Assembly: GCA_027625915.1 (NCBI GenBank)
Contig: JANTQA010000021.1
Span: forward strand, 372,001-436,000
Direction of reading: 5' to 3'
Source of the DNA: Anaeramoeba flamelloides
Lineage: Eukaryota > Metamonada > Anaeramoebidae
DNA: 64,000 bases
A program made the translations under genes and the position numbers. Positions 56,361 through 64,000 of this stretch are shown one piece after another (the first letter of the stretch is position 1; each line of letters starts with the position of its first letter). The notes beneath the pieces are model-generated. The model was not told where the DNA came from. It did no database searches and was given only the letters and a program-made list of their open reading frames with translations.

Positions 56361-59293
56361 TTAGGCGAAAAATTTAACTCCTGATTCGTTTGTTGATTCT
56401 GATTGGAAAACTTTGGCTTTTCCCTTTTGTTCAAGTTTTGAAAGTGCCTGCATAAAAACTTGGATATCAAGTCCAAAAAATTCTTCATTTTGAGTCATAT
56501 CTCCTTCTCGTAGTTCATAAACTGTACAAATTTGATTTATAAATCCATTGTCTGTTGCCCAGTTATAAATAAGATTAGCCCATTCAAGAGGTTTTCTCCA
56601 AACAATCTATAAAGTACATTAGTGTGTTTTTAAAAGTGGAGGTAAATAAATTCATACTTGATTTTTATTTTCAACTTAATATTGAAATTTTTTTTTTTTT
56701 TTTGTTAAATTCTTATTTCTTAAAATCCAATTACATAATACATATTAAATTGAATATTATTGTTTAATCATTTTTTTTATATTTATTTGGATTTAAATGG
56801 GGTTATTTATTCAAAAATAAACAATTTTTCAAAAATGTTGACTCGCTTTGTAATGGTATTGAAATTGAAAAATGAAGTTAAAAGATTTTTACTATAATAC
56901 TTGATTCACTTTGAAAAGCAATTTTGGGAAAGGAATTACCCTTGTTTTTAAAAGGTTTAATCTGCATTTTATTTCATTTTTGAAAACGTTCAAAATCCCA
57001 ACATATTATCATTTTTTTTCACAATAAAATTATTTTCTTTGATGAGAAACAAATTTTATTATCTGAGAAGGAGTGTAGAAAAATATATCATATTTATAAA
57101 ACCACTAAGTTTTAAAATAACACAGTACAAAAAAAAATAAACTTAATTCCCAAAAAATTCCAATAATTATTTTAAACTTGGAAAAAATATAATTTCTGTA
57201 TTCACTCATTTTTGGAATCAATTTTTTATTTTTTGTCCAAAAAAATCTGAGAAAAAAAAAAAAAGTATTAAATTAAAAAATGTTCACAAAACACTTTTTT
57301 AAAACCGATAAAAATTTCAACTTATTTCCGAAGCTAAATTTCAAAAATCGGGGCAGATTTTTCATCAGAAAAAAATTAGTTTAATTGTTTTTTTTTTTTT
57401 TTTGAATAATAATGTATTTTACTAAAGTGTTTAGAGATAATAGCTAATACAGATTAATAAATAAAAATATAGTGTAATCATTTTATTTTTTGAAATACAA
57501 ATGAAAAAAGAAAATAATAATAGAAATAATTAAATTATAAAAAGTATTTCTATAAGCCAAATTTCAAAATTAGTGGCAAACTTTATTTTAAAAACAATAA
57601 TTAATAAAACAATTTTAATTATGTGGGTGGGTTAGTAATAACCCAAAGATTAAAGATATCAATGGGATTTTATTATTATTTCTCAATTTTTTAAAATATT
57701 TTCAAACAAAAAAAAAAGAATTCAAATTAATAATTCTAATAAAAAATAACAAAGTGTATATTATCAAATAACTGATTTTTATAATAAAAGTTGGTTGTTT
57801 ATAATCTGGATATTTGAAAAAGAACATTGAAAAGTCTTTTAAATTTCTAGAAATTTAATAAATATTTGTAAATACAATAAATGATCAATTTTTTTTCGAT
57901 CTTCAAGGATTCAATTTTTTGATTTATTTTTATTGTGTTTTTAAAATATGATTAAATTTTTAAAGTATTTTGTTCGTAAAAACTATCAGATATTACTAAA
58001 AGCGAGATTTCAAAAAAAAATAAAAATGTTTTGAAAAGTTTTCTTTTTGTGGTTCAATCCAAAAATCCAAACAGAAGAGGATCAGATCTTTTATGAAAAT
58101 TAATTGGGAAAAATGAATTCTTTTAAATGATGATAACTCATTTCTCTAAAAGTTGATAAATGGCGATTTTTTAGTAAGTTTAATTGAATCTTTGTGAAAA
58201 TAAGTACTCGGTTACCTTTGGGAATATATATATAGATATATATATATAGGGATTACTGATCCCTTCAACTTTAATGTTATGTGCAACTCTAACTAAATCA
58301 AAAAAAAGATCTTATGAACTTTTTTTCCAATTTCTTATTAAAATACCAGTGAGTTTTTTGAAAAGTGAGGAACCATCAGTTTTAAAAACTGTTGCTTTCA
58401 AACTGTTAATAAAAAGTGAACCAAGCAATATGCGTAACACTTTTTAAAACTTGTGGCTAGTCACTTTATTAAAACTTGTTGTTAAATAACAGAAAAAATA
58501 TCTTTAATTTTTACACAATCCCAATTATTTCATTGAGCAACCAGAGTAAAAAAATTGAAGAAAACAATTGAAAAAGAAAGGCTTCTATCAGGACGGAAAA
58601 TATTTCTCTCGGATCTACTTTTAGTTTTTTTTTAATTACATTTAAAGAGGGGAAATTCAAATCAAAATTCCAAGCTCCGAACAGGGATATCTAACACTCC
58701 ATTTTTTCATGGTTTATCCTTCCAAAATTAACTCAAGTGTTAAATTAACATTACACTTTGGTTTTTATTCCAAGCAATTCTCAATGATTAGATGAAAAAT
58801 AATTCAATTCAATTGTTAAATTAAAGAGATAAATCAAAAAAAAAGAAAAACAGATCACAGAACTTAACTAAGCTCTTTTGTGAAGCCTAAACTTATTTTT
58901 AAAACTGATGGTTCCTCTTTAAACTTTGATTTGTTTTTTTTTTTTGTACAATGTTTTTTTTGGAGAAATAAAAAATGTGGAAGAAAACGAAACGAAATGA
59001 TTTACCTGAATTTTTTCCTTTGTTTTGTCAACCCATTTAGCATTTCCTCTGTCAATTAAGTATCCTAGGACAACAGTAATTGACTGACGGGTTAATTTTC
59101 GTTCAATTTTTTTGTTGTTGAAGAGTTCGGAATCTTCGGCTTCTGTTAGATCGATCATATGAATATTTTTGGATCGAGTATAAGCCAGTATAAGATCACA
59201 CCAAAGCTGAAGCTGTTTTTTTTGAGTTTGTAAAACAGGTTGAAGTGTGAAAAAGGGTGGTAGGTTGTAATATCGGGGCCAAATAAAAGACAT
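56361..59293 (-). CDS. VPS25: VPS25, ESCRT-II subunit
   Basis: VPS25 is the ESCRT-II arm that recruits VPS20 during sorting of ubiquitinated cargo into multivesicular endosomes. Exon 1 (59293-59006) encodes MSFIWPRYYNLPPFFTLQPV, LQTQKKQLQLWCDLILAY, DSELFNNKKIERKLTRQSI and GNAKWVDKTKEKIQ. Exon 2 (56606-56361) encodes IVWRKPLEWANLIYNWATDN, TVYELREGDMTQNEEFFGLD and ends SGVKFFA. Splice sites are GTAAAT and TTTATAG, phase 0. The product is 177 residues; the human protein is 176. The N-terminal PPFF motif corresponds to the segment that docks on VPS22/VPS36, and the two winged-helix repeats correspond to the two exons. The match runs end to end. The intron is 2399 bp and holds two repeats. Confidence 0.96.
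57105..58260 (+). repeat. ~1 kb dispersed repeat, copy 2
   Basis: Collinear with 13884-14790; ends in a TA-rich run and GATTACTGATCCCTT, matching AGTTACTAGTCCCTT there. Confidence 0.65.
58366..58917. mobile_element. 0.55 kb element with ~24-bp inverted ends
   Basis: GAGGAACCATCAGTTTTAAA at the left is the inverse of TTTAAAACTGATGGTTCCTC at the right. No coding capacity. Found once in the window. Confidence 0.7.
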
Positions 59294-59600
59294 TTAAGTT
59301 GAGATATTTGGAACGAAGAAGAAAAAAATGAAAAGTTTGAATAGTGTATTTATTTTGATTCTGTATAAAATATCGGTGAATCTTTCTGACTAACAAACAC
59401 TATACCCTTCAAAAACATTACTGAGTGTCTAAATAACTCTCTCTTGTCTTTTGGGAAGAGTTTAAAGTGTTTTTTATTTCATAAGATTACCAAAAAAGAA
59501 AATACCAATTAATTAAGGTTTACAATCCTTGTCGAATAAAATAAGACTATCTTGTATTTTTTGTGGTCATATGTTATTTTGGTTCTTACCTGAGCGATTT
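59294..59600. other. VPS25 5' flank
   Basis: Should contain its promoter; no specific element can be named. Confidence 0.35.
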
Positions 59601-59840
59601 TCAACTTGATATGGGATTTAATAGTTGCTCAAATAGGCAATTTTTTGGTAATTTATTTTTATTTTTCCAAAAGCCTAATTGAAGAGTTTCAGACCAATTT
59701 GTTGAAACTTATTTTAATAATTGAATCACAATTTCTTGTTTTAAATTGTTATGTTTTCTTCCTTTCTATCAATTCACTTAAAAATATAAATAATTTTATA
59801 AAAGAAATTATAGAATTGTCTCTCGTCCATCTTGGATCAC
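59601..59840 (-). pseudogene. possible 3' part of a minus-strand gene, frames broken
   Basis: After TTCTTAG at 59841 the minus strand reads GDPRWTRDNSIISFIKLFIF, LSELIERKK; then in a second frame NNLKQEIVIQLLK; then in a third VSTNWSETLQLGFWKNKNKL and LFEQLLNPISS before a stop at 59601. The residue mix (several Trp, Arg, Asp) is protein-like. Not recognised; either tiny introns, indels or decay. Confidence 0.3.
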
Positions 59841-60908
59841 CTAAGAACCAAAATATTTTACATTTATACAGAACAAAATTTAATCTTTTCATTTTCTTCA
59901 GCTATTCAAAACCTTAATCAAAGAAAAAATAAATTCTTTAAAGTCAAAATAGATTGTTGATCACAATAAGAGTTTTTTTATTCATATTTTCCAATTAAAA
60001 AATGAAAATTTTAAGTTCACATCCCAAAATATTTTTCCAAATTTAAGTTGAAGAAAATCCAAAAATATTTAACTAATCGTTTAGAAATAATATTTTTAGA
60101 CAATAAATTAAACTTCCTTCTTTAGATCTAAAATAAAATTTTCACTCTGCTAATTTGATTGTAACAGTAATAATGAAAATAAATTTTGGAACTTAGAAAA
60201 AAAATTTTCATTAATTAATTGGAAAATAACAGTAATACTGCATTTTTGCCATTTTTTTTATCTGGTTGATGTATTATGAATAATTTTTGGAAAATTTTAA
60301 CTCTGTTATTTGAATTTTAAATAGGTAAACTTTCTCACTGTATTTTATTTATATTTTTTTAGGTTAATAAATTTTAAAAAAATCGATATTAATGTTAAAA
60401 TTTTTTTCATTTTTTCTCTCTTAATTTTTTTTGTGGACATTGATTTTCTGAAGAAATAAGATAAAATAAAAGTTTTTGTCAGAGTCAAAAAAAATCAAAG
60501 AAAAGAATAAGAACTATTTTTTTAAAAAAGTAATTATTGATAAAACAAATTGAGTTCTTTATAGAGTCAAGTTGGATGAAGAGAAGTGAAAGAGAAAATA
60601 TTCACCAGTTTTAAATTATTTTTTCGCTTTTAAAAATGAGAATAAATATTATTTTTGAGAAAATAATTAAATCCAAAATTAATCAAAAAATTCTCATCCT
60701 TCAAAATTATTTTTTCAAAAAAAATATTTTAAAAAGTCACTTTTTTTTGACAGAATTGTAAAATTTTAAAAAAACAAGAACTAAAAGTTCTAACATTGGA
60801 AAAACCTGTCTATTTTCAATTTTAAATATATTTCAAGATAAGGATTCCTTATTTAGAAATTAGTCAAAAAAAAATTAATAGAGACTAGTCCCTTGAAAAA
60901 ATAGATTA
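59841..60908. other. no recognised feature
   Basis: AT-rich; no repeat partner or coding frame found. Confidence 0.4.
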
Positions 60909-61103
60909 AAGTCATTTCCACTTTTAAGACACAAACTTTGAACGAAATTTAAGGCACAATAAAACTCTCAAATTAAGGCACAAAATTCAAATTCTAGTAA
61001 AATAATTTGTAAAAAAAAAATTACAAAAAATGTGACTTAATTTCAGATTTTTTTCTGCCTTAAATTTAGAGAAATTTATGTCTTAAAAGTGGAACTAACT
61101 GTA
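60909..61103. mobile_element. CAGTCAG-type MITE, copy 2
   Basis: Inverted ends AGTCATTTCCACTTTTAAG / CTTAAAAGTGGAACTAACTG; collinear with 32895-33093. Confidence 0.75.
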
Positions 61104-61312
61104 ACAATTTTAAAGATTTCGTCTAAATAGAGGGGTATAAATTGTATATGGTAGTTCGGTTGTTATTTTATCTATTGAATTATTGTTTGAAGTTAATTTG
61201 TTGCTTCGTTTAATTGAATTGACGTTTTGTTTTTAGTTAAGATCCAATTACAATTAAGAATTAGCTCTATTCTTAGTTTATGTGTGTTTCTCTTTTAATC
61301 CGTTCATTATGT

Positions 61313-63095
61313 AAACCATTTTTAGACAGGAGGGTACATAAATGTACTATGTTCGTTACTTGTATTTAAATGGTTAGAATAGATATTAAAAGAAAAAAAT
61401 TAATTTTTGAAATTTCAAAATTGAAATCATTTTTTCACATTTTACTATTTAGTTATTTTTATTTTTTCAATTATTTTTTGATATTCGTAATTCATTTGTA
61501 AAAAATTATTTTTATTGCAAGATCTATAGTCATTATATAAAAATATGTTATACTAAATATTATTGAAACAGTGAAAATAATTGTAGAAAAATCATCTTGA
61601 TTTCTATTTAAATTTTCTTTGATCTTCAATTGAAGATCAAAATGATCATTGTTGTTTTTTTTCTTATGAGGTCAGAAAATTGAATTTTTAGGTTTTTTTC
61701 TATGATTTCCTATTTTGAAGCCCCGTATTAATAATAAAGAATAATTTCTATAAAATCCCTGTTTTGCTTTGAAACACTCTTTGTATTAGTTTTATTTTAA
61801 AATTATCTACCACATATTTTAAAATATAAATAAAAAAATTATTTTCATATTTAAAGGTTTTGAAATTTAATAAAAATTCAGAAATAACATATTTTTTGAA
61901 GGGTGTGTGTACTAAATGTAACATTGATAGAAAATTTAAAAAAGTAATTCAAATCAAAAATTAATAAATAGGGGGTATGATTTTTCATTGTTTTATTCAT
62001 ATAATTATCAAAATAAAAGATATTTTAATAATTTTTTTTCAATTTTTCAACACAAATTGTATAATTGTTTTATTTTTCTCTAATTTTCAAGGGTTATAAA
62101 TATTATATCACCCCTAAAGGTTGAAAAACAATATTTTAAGACAAAAAAATCATTAAATTATACTTTTTGTTAAAAAGAAATTAAAAATTTAATATTTTTA
62201 TTGTTTTTTTGGTTTTATCTATAACTTTTATTGATCAAAAACAAAAATTAGAAATGTTACTAATATTCATTAAATTTTGAAATATGTTGTGTTTACCAAT
62301 TACCGTACTTACTTTGTTGATGATTTTGAAGTTCATTGCAACATTTGACTTTAAGTATGGTATCTATAAATGTGTTAAAGTAAAACTGATATATGTGGTT
62401 TGACATACCTTTTTAAGGAATTTTTAAAATTTGTTTCGTAAAAATATTTTACCCAATATATAATTTTCAAAAAAAAAACTTGAATTTTTAAAGTTTAATA
62501 GGATCTATTAATTTTGTAAAATTTCGAGGTAAATAATCAACAAAACAAATTTGTTTTTCAGTCAAAAGTGCCCAGCTTTTTCTTCAAATATAAAATATTT
62601 TTTATAAATAACCTTTGAATATTAAATAAGAAATAAGTAGAATAATAAATACAAAAGAATAGTTTATATGCACCTGAAAGAAAACTAATAAATAAATATC
62701 CTTCCTTAAAAATAGAAAAAACTCAAATTCTTTGGTAAAACATATTGAGAAAAATAACTTTGTTTATTTCGATCTTCAATTGAAGATCAAATAAAAAAAA
62801 AATTTCAATAGAAATCAAAATGATTTCTCTATAATCATTTTTACTTTTTCAATAAATTTAGAATAACATGTTTTTTACTAAGCGACTATCTTTATTGCAA
62901 TAAAAAAGTATTTACACATGAATTATATGTCAAAAAATTGAAAAAAAAAAAGAAAAAATGTAAAAAAAATGTTTTTTATTTTAAATATTTCCAAAATAAA
63001 TTTTTACTTCTAATATCCATTGAAATATCTAAAAAAAACGTAATCCACTCTCTAAAACCTTCCCCTCATGACTGGAAAATGGTTTTTATCTAAAA
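61313..63095. mobile_element. 1.8 kb element with ~320-bp inverted repeats
   Basis: The left arm (61313-61640) is the inverse of 62765-63095: AAACCATTTTTAGACAGGAG against the inverse of CATGACTGGAAAATGGTTTT, then the ATGGATATTAGAAG block, then GATCTTCAATTGAAGATC at the inner edge of each arm. The ~1.1 kb centre encodes nothing recognisable. An arm fragment is at 42390-42490. Confidence 0.75.
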
Positions 63096-63204
63096 ATAAT
63101 TAATATTAATCATAAAATATGGAAAATACTTGTAACTAAAAAAAAAAAAAGTTATCTTTGAATTACTTCTACAAAGATGAGAAAAAAAATGAACTTATTT
63201 TATT

Positions 63205-64000
63205 TTTATTATTATTTAAGAGAGGAGTTATTAGTCCCTCTTGTGTGTCCGGATTCCTAAATTTTTATTTAGGAATCTTATTAAAGACTCAAAGATAAGT
63301 TTATTATCCACTAAGGCTAATAAACTTGTTGAATCTTTTTTTATAATAATATTGAAAATATTATTATTTTTTAATATATTAGATATATTAATTTTTTTTA
63401 ATTCAGATAACCAGATTTTAACATTATTTTCATAGGCTGAGCAATTCCATAGAAAATGGTCCAAATCTTGAATGATATCTAAATTATTTATTTTTATTCA
63501 TAGTTCACAATATTTTGATTTATTATTATTCAAAAAAATGAACTTTTAATTTTGTTTGGTCTTTTATCATTAAAATAATATAGATCAAACTTTTTTAAAA
63601 ATAAAAATACATGATTTTTTTGTATTTTATTATTTTTAAAATGGTTTAAAATGTTGTTTTAGAATTTTTGTTGAAATAATTGATGTTTTTTGGATTTAAT
63701 TGTTTGTGAGTATTCAAAGTAACTACATTTAAATTTTGAATTCCTTCTATTCTTTCACGATAATGTTTTAATTTCACATTTTCTTGGGTGTTTTATCTTC
63801 TCAAAAGTCAATTTTTTTTCGAAAGAAAGGAGTTTTTAGATCGATAAATAGGTAATTCTACCAATTTTTTTTTTTCTCTATTACTGATAGAGTTTTTTCA
63901 GATTTTTTAAAAAAGTTCATTTTTTAAAATAAAGGTTCTTCAGTGTAAATATTCAATTTAAAGTTCATTATTTTTGATAAAATACAAAATATATAATTAT
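63205..64000 (-). mobile_element. LINE 3' part, continues past the window edge
   Basis: Minus strand reads DHFLWNCSAYENNVKIWLSE, LKKINISNILKNNNIF, LLALVDNKLIFESLIRFLNK and GIRTHKRD, then the shared 3' UTR (ACTCCTCTCTTAAATAATAA) and A-rich tail. Further upstream (63500-63960) the frames LKHYRERIEGIQNL and VTLNTHKQLNPKN are probably more of ORF2, broken. This copy is close to 10298-13767 in sequence and its last 77 codons are open. Confidence 0.85.

Larger units (their letters stand above)
56607..59005 (-). other. 2.4 kb repeat-filled intron of VPS25
   Basis: Donor GTAAAT (59005 downward) and acceptor TTTATAG (56607). Contains the ~1.15 kb dispersed repeat (57105-58260) and an inverted-repeat element (58366-58917) ending 89 bp from exon 1. 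Confidence 0.95.

Noticed and set aside
1-64000. tRNA, rRNA or snRNA genes
   Set aside because: No cloverleaf with a T-loop GTTCRANNC and matching acceptor stem, and no conserved rRNA or U-snRNA core was recognised by eye. A covariance scan would be needed to exclude them.

Overview
The window looks like nuclear DNA of an AT-rich, intron-bearing protist. Host genes are sparse and split by GT...AG introns, and most of the remaining sequence is decayed transposons and dispersed repeats. A BTB protein, a Rab6-type GTPase, an SRPK-type kinase and an ESCRT-II subunit mark it as eukaryotic. Extreme AT content, Asn-rich tracts and the BTB/GATase-like architecture would suit an amoeboid lineage such as Anaeramoeba, but that placement is inference only.

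Host genes: (1) the last two visible exons of a Rab6-like GTPase (116-6564, +), split by a ~6 kb repeat-filled intron; (2) an intronless BTB/BACK protein with a C-terminal GATase/ThuA-like domain (16214-18010, +); (3) a UvrD/Rep-type SF1 helicase (21487-25066, +, three exons proposed); (4) a short PAS-like gene or fragment (35885-36486, +); (5) a coiled-coil protein with a hydrophobic N-terminus (41177-42125, +, two exons proposed); (6) an SRPK-type kinase (50007-54745, +) with a 3 kb intron carrying an antisense LINE remnant; (7) VPS25 of ESCRT-II (56361-59293, -) with a 2.4 kb intron full of repeats. SRPK and VPS25 are convergent. Two more stretches (45225-46000, + and 59601-59840, -) look like partial or decayed genes.

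Mobile DNA: a 3.47 kb LINE with a 16-bp target-site duplication (10298-13767) and three further LINE fragments; a piggyBac-type transposase (29521-31307, -); a Tc1/mariner-type element (38725-39795, -) and a short relative; TTAA-flanked non-autonomous elements with a GGGA(T/G)TAGC terminus (20628, 36827, 40254, 42936); a CACTA-type element with perfect 17-bp termini (34014-34713) and a decayed copy; a 1.8 kb element with ~320-bp inverted repeats (61313-63095); several small fold-back elements; and a palindromic hairpin family linked to GGCACT-type octamers. The 36.7-40.0 kb and 46.4-47.7 kb stretches are paralogous copies of one sequence. The second copy lacks two of the elements and so records their empty sites.

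The genes do not form a pathway. The main story is how this genome tolerates kilobases of nested transposons inside introns of housekeeping genes while their splice sites and reading frames stay intact. No CRISPR array, rRNA or tRNA was recognised.
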